This document shows positions 16,858 to 25,652 of a stretch of DNA of 64,000 nucleotides, piece after piece; position 1 is the stretch's first letter, and each line of letters opens with the position of its first letter. Below the pieces are notes generated by a model. That model searched no databases. It saw only the letters and a list, made by a program, of their open reading frames with translations, and was not told the DNA's origin. The stretch comes from Streptomyces genisteinicus. GTDB taxonomy: Bacteria > Actinomycetota > Actinomycetes > Streptomycetales > Streptomycetaceae. The position numbers were made by a program, and so were the translations under genes. The DNA lies in contig NZ_CP060825.1 in the NCBI RefSeq assembly GCF_014489615.1, forward strand, positions 6,246,001-6,310,000, written 5' to 3'.

Positions 16858-17151
16858 ATGAACGAGCACGACGAGCACCCCCTCCACCTCGACGGCAACG
16901 CCCTGGCCGGCCCGCTCGGAGAGGTCTTCCTGGTCGACCCGACCACCGCCTGGCGCAGATGCCCGTCCTGCCTCCGGCCCTCCACCCTGGCCGAGTTGCA
17001 CGTCTACGGCCCCGAACCCGGCCTGACCGCCCGCTGCCCGGGATGCGCCGCCGTCGCCCTGCGGGTGGTCACCCAGCCCGGGCACCTCTGGCTCCAACTG
17101 GGCGGCGGCGCGGGTGCCTTCCGCTTCTCCCGTCCCCGCATCATGCCGTGA
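16858..17151 (+). CDS. DUF6510-like zinc-ribbon protein
   Basis: A 97-aa protein with two cysteine pairs, CPSC at about residue 40 and CPGC at about 62, which would bind one zinc ion as a small ribbon. GHLWLQLGGGAGAFRF follows at the C-terminus. The ATG at 16858 is preferred over an in-frame GTG at 16843 because GAGGAG stands at the right distance. It follows the SUOX and reductase genes by 30 bases in one operon and probably modulates or links them. The DUF number is from memory. Confidence 0.8.
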   Translation: MNEHDEHPLHLDGNALAGPLGEVFLVDPTTAWRRCPSCLRPSTLAELHVYGPEPGLTARCPGCAAVALRVVTQPGHLWLQLGGGAGAFRFSRPRIMP

Positions 17152-17712
17152 ACCGCCCGGCCGGCGCGGCGTGAACCGCCCGGCTGGCACCGACGTGGGG
17201 CGACCGTGGGACCGGCGCCGCCGGACGTGGGAGCGGCACCGCCGGCCCCACGGCCGCGGCAGCACGGGCGAGGGCTGTCCCGGATCGCGCTCGGGCGGGT
17301 GGAACATATCCGTGCGAAAGCTGCCGGAAGCGGCATGTGAAGCCGGATGCCGCAGATCTTTGCGAGGCCGCCACATTGTGGCGCGGCCCGCGCGGCGGTG
17401 CGCCGGAACGGCGGGTCCCGGCCGGTTTGTCCGCTGTCCCGGTGGGGTGCGCGGCGCCCCGGGCGGCGGCGACGGGACGGCCCCGCGCCCCGGGTCCGCT
17501 CCCCCCACCAGCGGCGGAGCCCCGGCGCCGGGAGAACGGCAACGGGCGCGAGCGGCACGGCGGTTGCCCGCTCACCGGACCGGCGCGCATGCCCTCGGGG
17601 CCCGTCCGGGGCGGACCGGTGACGGTGCCGTGAGGGGCGACCCGTTAGGTTGGCACCGGGCAGGCGGGCACCGGCCGTGTGCGGCCCCGTGAGGGATGAG
17701 AGGGTCTGACGG
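17152..17712. other. Intergenic region of 561 bases
   Basis: No gene seen. It holds a 15-base direct repeat CGTGAACCGCCCGGC (17147-17161 and 17170-17184). A less GC-rich stretch around 17300-17390 could carry a promoter. A TAGGTT -10-like hexamer lies at 17646-17651 upstream of pcaL. Confidence 0.5.
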
Positions 17713-18996
17713 GTGAGCGAGATACCACCGAACACCCTGCAATACCGCGTCGACGGGCCGGACGACGCCCCCGTCCTGGTCCTCGGACCCTCCCTCGGGA
17801 CCACCTGGCACATGTGGGACCGCCAGATCGCCGAACTCGCCGAGCGGTGGCGGCTGATCCGGTTCGACCTGCCCGGCCACGGCGGAGCCCCCGCCCGCCC
17901 CGCCGGGTCCGTCACGGAGCTGGCCGAACGGCTGCTGGCCACCCTCGACGGCCTCGGCGTGCGGCGCTTCGGATACGCGGGCTGCTCCATCGGCGGCGCC
18001 GTCGGACTCGAACTCGCCCTGCGCCACCCCCACCGGGTCGCCTCGCTCGCCCTGGTCGCCGCCTCGCCCCGCTTCGGCACCGCCGACGAGTTCCGCCAGC
18101 GCGGCGTCGTCGTGCGCACCAACGGCCTCGACCCCATGGCGCGCAGCGCGCCGGAGCGCTGGTTCACCGCCGGCTTCGCCGCCGCGCAGCCCGCGATCGT
18201 CGAGTGGGCGGTGCAGATGGTGCGCACCACCGACCCCGGCTGCTACATCGCCGCCTGCGAGGCGCTGGCCGCCTTCGACGTCCGGGCGGACCTCGGGCGC
18301 GTCGGCGTGCCCACCCTGGTGCTCGTGGGCTCCGAGGACCAGGTGACCGGCCCCGCCGAGGCCCGCACGCTGGTCGCCGGGATACCCGACGCACGCCTCG
18401 CGCTCGTCCCCGGCGCCTCGCACCTCGCCCCCGTCGAGCAGCCCGCCGCCGTCACGGACCTGCTCGCCCACCACTTCGCCACCTCCTGGCACGACACCCT
18501 CACCGCGGTCCCCGTCATCCAGAGCGCCGCGCCGGCCACCTCGGCGCCCGTGCTGCCGGTGGCCGAGATCGCGCCCGCCGCGCCCGAGCAGCCGCAGCAG
18601 ACGCCCGCCGGCCGGCCCGACCCCTACGACATGGGCATGAAGATCCGCCGGGAAGTGCTCGGCGACGCCCACGTGGACCGGGCGACGGACACCGCCGACG
18701 CCTTCACCGGCGACTTCCAGGAGCTGGTCACGCGCTACGCCTGGGGTGACGTCTGGTCCCGGGAGGGCCTGGACCGCCGGACCCGCAGCTGCGTCACGCT
18801 GACCGCGCTGCTGGCCGGCGGCCATCTCGACGACCTCGCCGTCCACACCCGCGCCGCGCTCCGCAACGGACTGACACCGGCCGAGATCCGGGAGGTGTTC
18901 CTGCACGCCGCGGTCTACTGCGGCGTCCCCGCGGCGAACGCGGCGTTCCGTGTCGCCCAGGCCGTGATCCGTGAGGAGACCACCCCCCGCGCGTAG
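17713..18996 (+). CDS. pcaL: 3-oxoadipate enol-lactonase / 4-carboxymuconolactone decarboxylase fusion
   Basis: A bifunctional beta-ketoadipate pathway enzyme of 427 aa. Residues 1-260 are an alpha/beta hydrolase (PcaD) with nucleophile Ser92 in GCSIGG and a C-terminal catalytic His in GASHLAPVEQP. An Ala/Pro linker follows (about 265-305). Residues 310-425 are a CMD domain (PcaC) with YAWGDVWSREGLDRRTRSCVTL and HAAVYCGVP. The fusion is the PcaL arrangement known from Streptomyces and Rhodococcus. No other pca gene is adjacent, so the enzyme stands apart from the usual protocatechuate operon. The start is GTG with a GAGAGGG site. Confidence 0.92.
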   Translation: MSEIPPNTLQYRVDGPDDAPVLVLGPSLGTTWHMWDRQIAELAERWRLIRFDLPGHGGAPARPAGSVTELAERLLATLDGLGVRRFGYAGCSIGGAVGLELALRHPHRVASLALVAASPRFGTADEFRQRGVVVRTNGLDPMARSAPERWFTAGFAAAQPAIVEWAVQMVRTTDPGCYIAACEALAAFDVRADLGRVGVPTLVLVGSEDQVTGPAEARTLVAGIPDARLALVPGASHLAPVEQPAAVTDLLAHHFATSWHDTLTAVPVIQSAAPATSAPVLPVAEIAPAAPEQPQQTPAGRPDPYDMGMKIRREVLGDAHVDRATDTADAFTGDFQELVTRYAWGDVWSREGLDRRTRSCVTLTALLAGGHLDDLAVHTRAALRNGLTPAEIREVFLHAAVYCGVPAANAAFRVAQAVIREETTPRA

Positions 18997-19032
18997 CGGG
19001 AGACCCCCCGGGCGTGCCGCGGGCGGGACGGC

Positions 19033-19160
19033 CGGACCCTCCGGCGCGTGGCGGCCCTCCGGCGTGCTGCGGGCGGCCCCGCGGCGCGTGGCGGGCAGCC
19101 CTCCGGCGCGTGGCGGCCCTCGGAGTGCGACAGCCGGACCCTCCGGCGCGTGGCGCAGGA
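19033..19160. repeat. Degenerate tandem repeat CCCTCCGGCGCGTGGCG
   Basis: Three good copies of CCCTCCGGCGCGTGGCG (near 19037, 19099 and 19139) with several degraded copies between them fill the gap upstream of the MBL gene. The role is unknown. Confidence 0.65.
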
Positions 19161-19189
19161 CCGCTCCCGCCGCGTAGCAGGATGGACGC

Positions 19190-19834
19190 ATGAGGATCGT
19201 CAAGCAGACCCACGCCTGTGTCCGGCTGGAGAAGGACGGGCGCACGCTCGTCATCGACCCCGGCGGTTTCAGCGAGCAGGACGCCGCCGCCGGGGCCGAC
19301 GTCCTGCTCGTCACCCACGAGCACCCCGACCATTTCGACGAGGGACGGCTGCGGGCGGCGCTGGAGGCGAACCCGGCCGCCGAGCTGTGGACCCTGCGCA
19401 GCGTCGCGGAACGGATGGCGCCCGCGTTCGCGGGCCGGGTGCACACCGTCGGCGACGGCGACGCCTTCGAGGCGGCGGGCTTCGCCGTCGAGGTGCACGG
19501 GCAGCTGCACGCCGTGATCCACCCGGACATCCCGCGGATCACGAACGTGGGCTACTTCGTCGACGGCGCCGTCTTCCACCCCGGCGACGCGCTCACCGTC
19601 CCCGGCCGGCCGGTCGAGACCCTGATGCTGCCGGTGCACGCGCCCTGGAACAAGATCTCCGAGGTCATCGACTACGTGCGCGAGGTCGCGCCCCGCCGGG
19701 CCATCGACATCCACGACGCCCTGCTCACCGATCTGGCCCGGCCGATCTACGACCGGCAGATCGGCGCGCTCGGCGGAGCCGACCACGGCCGGCTCGCCCC
19801 GGGGGAGTCCCGCGAGCTCGGCGGCCCCGCCTGA
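19190..19834 (+). CDS. MBL-fold metallo-hydrolase (UlaG-like)
   Basis: A 214-aa single-domain metallo-beta-lactamase-fold hydrolase. The metal motif is THEHPDHFDEG at about residue 43 (HxHxDH), with HPGDALTVPG at about 128 and a downstream His in PVHAPW. Proteins of this group resemble YycJ/UlaG-type L-ascorbate-6-phosphate lactonases and UPF0173 proteins. The ATG start lies just after a degenerate repeat array. It appears monocistronic, with tandem hairpins about 100 bases after the stop. Substrate unknown. Confidence 0.87.
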   Translation: MRIVKQTHACVRLEKDGRTLVIDPGGFSEQDAAAGADVLLVTHEHPDHFDEGRLRAALEANPAAELWTLRSVAERMAPAFAGRVHTVGDGDAFEAAGFAVEVHGQLHAVIHPDIPRITNVGYFVDGAVFHPGDALTVPGRPVETLMLPVHAPWNKISEVIDYVREVAPRRAIDIHDALLTDLARPIYDRQIGALGGADHGRLAPGESRELGGPA

Positions 19835-19931
19835 CCGTCCCGCACGACCGGTACCGCCGCACCGGCGTGCGCCCCTGCGCACGGCGCGGGTCCGCACCTC
19901 CCGCCCCGCTTCCGCACCCGCCGTCCCGCCT

Positions 19932-19989
19932 CCGCGGCACCCCCGCCGGCGGTGCCGCGGCTCCCCGCCCCGCCACCGGGGGCGGGGAG
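19932..19989 (+). terminator. Two tandem terminator hairpins
   Basis: CCGCGGCACC/GGTGCCGCGG (19932-19960, 10-bp stem) and CTCCCCGCCCC/GGGGCGGGGAG (19961-19989, 11-bp stem) directly follow each other. Confidence 0.65.
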
Positions 19990-20059
19990 GCCCGGCGGGC
20001 GGTGGCGGGGCCGCCGCGCGGAGGGCGGGAGTGTCCGACCCCGCCAGTAGGCTTGCGCC

Positions 20060-20839
20060 ATGCGCATCGCCACATGGAACGTCAACTCGATCACCGCCCG
20101 GCTGCCCCGGCTGCTGGCCTGGCTGGAGAGCAGCGGCACGGACGTGCTCTGCGTCCAGGAGACCAAGTGCACCGAGGAGCAGTTCCCGGCCGACGCCCTG
20201 CGGGAGCTGGGTTACGAGTCCGCCGTCCACGCGACCGGCCGGTGGAACGGCGTGGCGATCGTGTCCCGCGTGGGCCTCGACGACGTGGTCAAGGGTCTGC
20301 CCGGCGGTCCGGAGTACGAGGGCGCCCTGGAGCCCCGCGCCGTCTCGGCGACCTGCGGCCCCGCCCGCGTCTGGTCCGTCTACGTACCGAACGGCCGGGA
20401 GGTCGCCCACGACCACTACGGCTACAAGCTCCACTGGCTGGAGGCGCTGTCCGCCGCCGTCGCCGGGGACGCCGCCGGCGACCGGCCGTTCGCGGTGATG
20501 GGCGACTACAACATCGCCCCCACCGACGACGACGTGTGGGACACCGCCGCCTTCGAGGGCCTCACCCACGTCACCGTGCCCGAGCGCGCCGCGCTCGCCG
20601 CGCTGCGCGAGCGCGGGCTGAGCGACGTCGTCCCGCGCCCGCTGAAGTACGACCACCCCTTCACGTACTGGGACTACCGGCAGCTGTGCTTCCCGAAGAA
20701 CCGGGGCATGCGCATCGACCTCGTCTACGGCAACGCGGCGTTCACCGGTGCCGTCAAGGACAGTTACGTCGACCGCGAGGAGCGGAAGGGCAAGGGCGCG
20801 TCGGACCACGCACCGGTCGTTGTCGACCTGGACACGTAG
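20060..20839 (+). CDS. xthA: Exodeoxyribonuclease III
   Basis: A 259-aa AP endonuclease and 3'-5' exonuclease of the EEP superfamily, acting in base excision repair. Catalytic Asn7 (MRIATWNVNSI) and Glu34 (CVQETKC) are at the N-terminus, the central GDYNIAPTDDDVW follows at about residue 148, and the C-terminal GASDHAPVVVDL holds the catalytic Asp-His. The -10 hexamer TAGGCT (20048-20053) ends six bases before the ATG and no ribosome site is visible, so the transcript is probably leaderless. Confidence 0.95.
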   Translation: MRIATWNVNSITARLPRLLAWLESSGTDVLCVQETKCTEEQFPADALRELGYESAVHATGRWNGVAIVSRVGLDDVVKGLPGGPEYEGALEPRAVSATCGPARVWSVYVPNGREVAHDHYGYKLHWLEALSAAVAGDAAGDRPFAVMGDYNIAPTDDDVWDTAAFEGLTHVTVPERAALAALRERGLSDVVPRPLKYDHPFTYWDYRQLCFPKNRGMRIDLVYGNAAFTGAVKDSYVDREERKGKGASDHAPVVVDLDT

Positions 20840-20897
20840 GGTTCACCGGAGCGCGCCCTGTGGTGCACCGGGCGGTGGGGATGCGAGGCTGAACGGT

Positions 20898-21350
20898 ATG
20901 AACATCCCTTTCTTGGACAACTGGCTCAGGCGCCACGCCGATGACGGGGAGCGCGACGGGCCCGTCACGGCCCAGGACGGCGACCCCGAGCGCGCCGAGG
21001 CGATCACCGAGCTGCTGTCCGAGTGCGAGCTGCTGCGGGCGCGTGCCAAGCAGGCCGGGCTCGAACTGGACGATTCCCCGGGGTCGTTGTCGGCGCTCGA
21101 CCAGCTGCCGCCGCGCTGGCGCGACGACCCCGAGGAACTCCCCTGGCTGGGCAACGACGCCGGCCTCTACCTGGGCACCGTGATCGTGCGCACCGTCCCG
21201 GGAGCGGCCTGGCACATCTGGCCCGGCGGCCACCCGGTCGTCCGGCTGGCGTCGGGCCGCGAGATCGGCGTGGTGGAGGCCGGCCTGGACTGGGCGGTCA
21301 ACGGCGCACCCGAGCTCTCCCACGTGTACGCGGAGGCCGCCGAGGCGTGA
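20898..21350 (+). CDS. DUF6278-like conserved actinobacterial protein
   Basis: A 150-aa cytoplasmic protein of unknown function, conserved among Streptomyces as far as I remember. It has a charged N-terminal half with a helix (ELLSECELLRARAKQAG), then a compact domain with LPPRWRDDPEELPWLGNDAG and GAAWHIWPGGHPVV. A GAGGCT -10-like hexamer ends seven bases before the ATG, so it too may be leaderless. It follows xthA by 58 bases. Confidence 0.78.
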   Translation: MNIPFLDNWLRRHADDGERDGPVTAQDGDPERAEAITELLSECELLRARAKQAGLELDDSPGSLSALDQLPPRWRDDPEELPWLGNDAGLYLGTVIVRTVPGAAWHIWPGGHPVVRLASGREIGVVEAGLDWAVNGAPELSHVYAEAAEA

Positions 21351-21405
21351 GCGCCCGGTGGCCGTCCGCGGTGCGGGGCTGAGCGCCCGGGGCCCGCGGG
21401 GCGCG

Positions 21406-21430
21406 CGTCCGGTCCCTCCGGGGCCGGACG
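21406..21430 (+). terminator. Terminator hairpin
   Basis: An 11-bp stem with one G-U pair (CGTCCGGTCCC with GGGGCCGGACG) and a 3-base loop. Confidence 0.6.
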
Positions 21431-21554
21431 GGGAGCGGGGATATTCTCGCCTCATACGCCTTATCCGCCCCTTATGCGTGTCGGCTGCGAAGTGCCTTTC
21501 CCGCCTGGATAGTTTGCGATCACCGCGACACAGCGACCAGGGGCAGGGCAGTGT

Positions 21555-22298
21555 ATGGCCGTCGATCCGTTGATCGAGCTGCGTGACGTCAACAAGCACT
21601 TCGGACAGTTGCACGTCCTCAAGGACATCGACCTCACCGTCGGCCGCGGCGAGGTGGTGGTGGTCATCGGGCCGTCCGGCTCGGGGAAGTCCACCCTGTG
21701 CCGTGCCGTCAACGGCCTGGAGGACGTCGAGTCCGGCACGATCCTGATCGACGGCCGGCCGCTGCCCCCGGAGGGCCGTGAACTCGCCCGGCTGCGCGCC
21801 GACGTCGGCATGGTCTTCCAGTCGTTCAACCTCTTCGCCCACCGGACGGTGCTGTCGAACGTCGCCCTCGGACCGGTCAAGGTCCGCGGCCGCGCGAAGG
21901 CCGACGCCGAGCGCCGGGCCCGCGAACTGCTCGACCGGGTCGGCCTCGCCGACCAGGCGGACAAGTACCCCGCGCAGCTGTCCGGCGGCCAGCAGCAGCG
22001 CGTCGCCATCGCCCGGGCGCTCGCGATGGACCCCAAGGTCATGCTCTTCGACGAGCCGACGTCCGCACTCGACCCGGAGATGATCAACGAGGTGCTGGAA
22101 GTGATGCAGGGGCTCGCCGCCGAGGGCATGACGATGATCGTGGTCACCCACGAGATGGGCTTCGCCCGCTCGGCGGCCAACCGCGTGGTCTTCATGGCGG
22201 ACGGCCGCATCGTCGAGGACCGCTCCCCGGACGACTTCTTCACCCGCCCGGAGAGCGACCGGGCCAAGGACTTCCTCTCCAAGATCCTCAAGCACTGA
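21555..22298 (+). CDS. Amino-acid ABC transporter ATP-binding protein (GluA/GlnQ-like), orphan
   Basis: A 247-aa ATPase of the polar amino-acid uptake family. Walker A GPSGSGKST is at residues 39-47, the signature LSGGQQQRVAIARAL at about 145, Walker B VMLFDEPTSALDP at about 167, and the H-loop VVTHEMG at about 198. In Streptomyces this gene is normally the first of gluABCD. Here no binding protein or permease follows: the next 479 bases hold no gene and the following gene is on the other strand. It may serve a transporter encoded elsewhere or be the remnant of a deleted operon. The sequence itself looks intact. Confidence 0.9.
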   Translation: MAVDPLIELRDVNKHFGQLHVLKDIDLTVGRGEVVVVIGPSGSGKSTLCRAVNGLEDVESGTILIDGRPLPPEGRELARLRADVGMVFQSFNLFAHRTVLSNVALGPVKVRGRAKADAERRARELLDRVGLADQADKYPAQLSGGQQQRVAIARALAMDPKVMLFDEPTSALDPEMINEVLEVMQGLAAEGMTMIVVTHEMGFARSAANRVVFMADGRIVEDRSPDDFFTRPESDRAKDFLSKILKH

Positions 22299-22777
22299 GG
22301 GGGACGTCCATGCCGCTCACGAGGTGTCCGTTACCGTCCGCCCGCCTGCCGTGCGCGAAGCGGACTACGATGTGCCGTTCATCCCCGTGGTGATGGTGCG
22401 GCCGCCCCCGGTCCCCCCGACAGGGGGACAGAAGGGGCAGCAGCTCATGGGGCATCGCCCTTCCCTGCCCGGAGCAGGGACCGGAGGCAGCCGGTGATCA
22501 CTCCCCGTGCGGCGGACCCGTCCGAACGACGGTCCGCCCGCCGGCGAGGAGAAGGTCAGCTGCCGACCGGACGGGTTGTGCTCGATGCAGGCCGGCACAC
22601 GGTGCACCACCGGCCGGCTTGCCGAGGCCGAGCGGGCCCCGCGCCGTCGATTCGGACGGCGTGGGGCGCCGCTCTCCTTGGCGCACTCCGGGGGCGCGCA
22701 TGAGCGCGTACCGCGGGGGTGCGTGCGCCGGTCCGCCCGTACCGCGAGGGGTACGTGCGGCGCCCGGCGCGCGCGTG
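22299..22777. other. Intergenic region with two hairpins and a 27-codon ORF
   Basis: A GGGGGA site followed by ATG at 22310 opens a 27-codon reading frame that ends at 22393 and contains a TTA codon. It could be the degraded start of a lost downstream transporter gene, but there is no recognisable homology. Two 7-bp perfect hairpins follow: GTCCCCC/GGGGGAC (22411-22429) and TCCCTGC/GCAGGGA (22462-22480), likely terminators of the ATPase transcript. From 22481 to 22777 nothing is seen. Confidence 0.5.
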
Positions 22778-23524
22778 TCAGGCGGACGCGGCGCGGTGCG
22801 AGGCGCGCGCGCCGGGCAGCTCCGTCTGCGCCTGCCGGGTCACGTCCGCGACGAGCTCGACCACGTCGGGGCCGTACGCCTGGGAGTTGACCACCTTCAG
22901 CAGCAGCACGAACGAGCCGGTCCCGTGCTTGCGTGCCAGCTTCTCGTGGTGGCGGGCCAGATAGCGGGTGGCGGCCTGATTGGTGATGGCGCGCTGACCG
23001 CAGAAGAGGAAGACGGGCCGGGTGTCCTGACCGCTCGTCAGCCGGGCGAGCAGCACGTACTCGGTCGTCCCGGGCTCCATCCGGTAGCGCTCCGAGCCGA
23101 TCTGGAACGCGCCCTGGTCGGGTCCCGGCTCGGCGTCCGTGTTCATCGTCACCCCGGGCAGCAGCGAGTGCAGATGGGCGGCCATCCGCCGGTTCGACAC
23201 CGGCCCGCCGACGCAGAACTCGGTGCGCTCGCCGAAGCCCTGCTGGGCTATGTCGTGCCAGATGATCTGGGCATGGGCGCCGCAGCCCTTGACCAGAGCC
23301 GAGAGTTCGAGCAGCGCGAACACGTCGAACCGGTGCACCGAACCGTCCCGGCCCGCCTCGCGGTTGACTACCAGCACACACTCCGAGTTCGCCGGCAGCC
23401 CGAAGAACGCCTGCTTGCGGCGGAGTCTGCGCCGCCACAGATGGGTGCGCGCGAGCCAGCCGATCGCGGCGCTGATGCCCGCGGCCACCACGCCGAGCAC
23501 GATGTTGCGTACGTCGTCAGTCAT
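22778..23524 (-). CDS. Conserved membrane-anchored protein
   Basis: A 248-aa protein of unknown function. One transmembrane helix lies at about residues 7-27, followed by a basic stretch THLWRRRLRRKQ; by the positive-inside rule the large domain is cytoplasmic. The domain is globular with FCVGGPVSNRRMAAHLHSLLPG, which resembles a nucleotide-handling GGP loop, and FLFCGQRAITNQAATRYLARH. From memory such proteins are common in Streptomyces but not characterised. Confidence 0.78.
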   Translation of the reverse strand: MTDDVRNIVLGVVAAGISAAIGWLARTHLWRRRLRRKQAFFGLPANSECVLVVNREAGRDGSVHRFDVFALLELSALVKGCGAHAQIIWHDIAQQGFGERTEFCVGGPVSNRRMAAHLHSLLPGVTMNTDAEPGPDQGAFQIGSERYRMEPGTTEYVLLARLTSGQDTRPVFLFCGQRAITNQAATRYLARHHEKLARKHGTGSFVLLLKVVNSQAYGPDVVELVADVTRQAQTELPGARASHRAASA

Positions 23525-23639
23525 GGGGGCGCATGGTAGCGGTGCCGCTCGACACCGGCCCGAAGCGGGCCGTGCGGTCCTGACGCCCCCGGGGCCGCGA
23601 CGTTACGCTGCGCGGACCCGTCCACACTGGAGGTAACGC

Positions 23640-25454
23640 ATGCGCCGTCCCGCCGTACGGACCGTGGCGGTACCGGCCGTTCTCGCGGCCGTTCTCTCGA
23701 TCGGCGCGGCGGCGCCACCGACCCACGCGCCGGCGGCGCGGGCGGACGGACCGGCGAAGACCCCCGTGGCGGTCGGCCACGGCGGCGCGGTCGCCAGCGT
23801 CGACCGGGACGCCTCCGCCGCGGGCATCGAGGTGCTGCGCCGCGGCGGCAACGCGGTGGACGCAGCCGTCGCCACCGCGGCCGCCCTCGGGGTCACCGAG
23901 CCGTACTCCGCCGGCATCGGGGGCGGCGGCTACTTCGTCTACTACGACGCCGCCTCCCGCACCGTGCACACGGTCGACGGCCGCGAGACGGCACCCCGTT
24001 CGGCCGACTCCTCGCTGTTCGTCGAGAACGGCAGGGCCATCCCGTTCGACGAGGCGATGACCTCCGGGCGTTCGGTCGGCACCCCGGGCACCCCGGCCAC
24101 CTGGCGGACCGTCCTCGACGCCTGGGGCAGCCGGCCCCTCGCGCGGCTGCTGGAGCCCGCCGAGCGCCTCGCCGAGCACGGCTTCACCGTCGACCCGACC
24201 TTCCGCTCCCAGACCGAGGCCAACCGGGACCGTTTCGCGGACTTCCCCGCCAGCGCCGAACTCTTCCTGCCGGGAGGCGAACTGCCCGTCGTGGGCACCG
24301 CCTTCCGCAACCCGGACCTGGCACGCACCTACCGCGAGCTCGGCCGCCACGGCGTGGGCGCCCTGTACCGCGGCCCGCTCGCCGACGACATCGTCCGCAC
24401 CGTCCAGGACCCGCCCGTGGCCCCCGGGTCCGACCGGGTGGTCCGCTCCGGCGGCCTCACCCGCCGCGACCTGACGTCCTACGCGACGATCCGGCGCGCA
24501 CCCGCCAAGGTCTCCTACCGCGGCCTGGACGTCTACGGGATGGCGCCCTCGTCGTCGGGCGGCACGACCGTCGGCGAGGCGCTCAACATCCTGGAGCGGT
24601 ACGACCTCTCCCGCGCGGACCGCGCCGCGTACCTGCACCGGTTCATCGAGGCGAGCCGGGTCGCCTTCGCGGACCGGGGGCGCTGGGTCGGCGACCCGGC
24701 CTTCGAGGACGTCCCCGCGGACGGCCTGCTGTCCCAGCGGTTCGCGGACGCGCGCGCCTGCCTGATCAAGGACGACGCGGTCCTCACCAGCCCGCTGGCG
24801 CCCGGGGACCCGCGCCGGCCCGCGCCCTGCGGCACGGGCGGACGCGCGGCGCCCACCACCTACGAGGGGGAGAACACCACGCATCTGACGACCGCCGACA
24901 AGTGGGGCAACGTCGTCGCCTACACGCTGACCATCGAGTCGACCGGCGGCAGCGGCATCACCGTGCCCGGGCGCGGCTTCCTGCTCAACAACGAGCTGAC
25001 CGACTTCTCGTTCACGCCCGCCGACCCGGCGGTCCACGACCCGAACCTGCCCGGACCGGGGAAGCGCCCGCGGTCGTCCATGTCGCCGACGATCGTCCTG
25101 GACCGGTACGACCGGCCGGTGGTGGCACTCGGATCGCCCGGCGGCGCGACGATCATCACCACGGTGATCCAGACCCTGACGGGGCATCTGGACCGTGGCC
25201 TGCCCCTCGTCGACGCCATCGCCGCCCCGCGCGCCAGCCAGCGCAACCAGGCCACCACCGAACTCGAACCGGGCCTGTGGGGCGACGCCGCACTGCGCGC
25301 ACGGCTGGAGGGCATCGGCCACGGCTTCCGCCTGAACCCGGAGATCGGAGCGGCCACCGGCATCCAGCGGCTGCCCGACGGCCGGCTGCTGGCCGCGGCG
25401 GAGAAGGTGCGCCGGGGCGGCGGCTCGGCGATGGTCGTCCGCCCGGCGGACTGA
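23640..25454 (+). CDS. ggt: Secreted gamma-glutamyltransferase
   Basis: A 604-aa Ntn-hydrolase precursor that hydrolyses or transfers the gamma-glutamyl group of glutathione and related peptides outside the cell. The Sec signal peptide covers about residues 1-35. The large subunit contains GGNAVDAAVA and SAGIGGGGYFVYYD. The autoprocessing site is NTTH with Thr413 as the new N-terminal nucleophile of the small subunit, which continues with LNNELTDFSF and SSMSPTIVLD. The ATG start has a GGAGGT site. A very strong terminator follows 11 bases after the stop. Confidence 0.95.
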   Translation: MRRPAVRTVAVPAVLAAVLSIGAAAPPTHAPAARADGPAKTPVAVGHGGAVASVDRDASAAGIEVLRRGGNAVDAAVATAAALGVTEPYSAGIGGGGYFVYYDAASRTVHTVDGRETAPRSADSSLFVENGRAIPFDEAMTSGRSVGTPGTPATWRTVLDAWGSRPLARLLEPAERLAEHGFTVDPTFRSQTEANRDRFADFPASAELFLPGGELPVVGTAFRNPDLARTYRELGRHGVGALYRGPLADDIVRTVQDPPVAPGSDRVVRSGGLTRRDLTSYATIRRAPAKVSYRGLDVYGMAPSSSGGTTVGEALNILERYDLSRADRAAYLHRFIEASRVAFADRGRWVGDPAFEDVPADGLLSQRFADARACLIKDDAVLTSPLAPGDPRRPAPCGTGGRAAPTTYEGENTTHLTTADKWGNVVAYTLTIESTGGSGITVPGRGFLLNNELTDFSFTPADPAVHDPNLPGPGKRPRSSMSPTIVLDRYDRPVVALGSPGGATIITTVIQTLTGHLDRGLPLVDAIAAPRASQRNQATTELEPGLWGDAALRARLEGIGHGFRLNPEIGAATGIQRLPDGRLLAAAEKVRRGGGSAMVVRPAD

Positions 25455-25464
25455 CGCGGCGCCA

Positions 25465-25505
25465 CCCCGGGGCGGCGGGACCGGCACGGTCCCGCCGCCC
25501 CGGGG
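25465..25505 (+). terminator. Strong terminator after ggt
   Basis: A perfect 18-bp stem (CCCCGGGGCGGCGGGACC, 25465-25482, with 25488-25505) and 5-base loop. Confidence 0.8.
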
Positions 25506-25652
25506 GCGGCCGGGGCCGGCGGTCCGTGCGGCCCGCGGGCCATGACGGCCTGTCACCTGCACGTTCCGCGGGCGCCTCACCCGTCCGGCGGCCGTCGCGG
25601 AGGGGGCCGGGGCGGTCGCGGGTAGGGAGCCCTGCGACAGAAAGGCTCCCTC

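Noticed and set aside
22310..22393. A real 27-aa peptide gene after the orphan ATPase
   Set aside because: It has a ribosome site, but it is short, Arg/Cys/Pro-rich, contains TTA and shows no recognisable relation; recorded only as an intergenic ORF.
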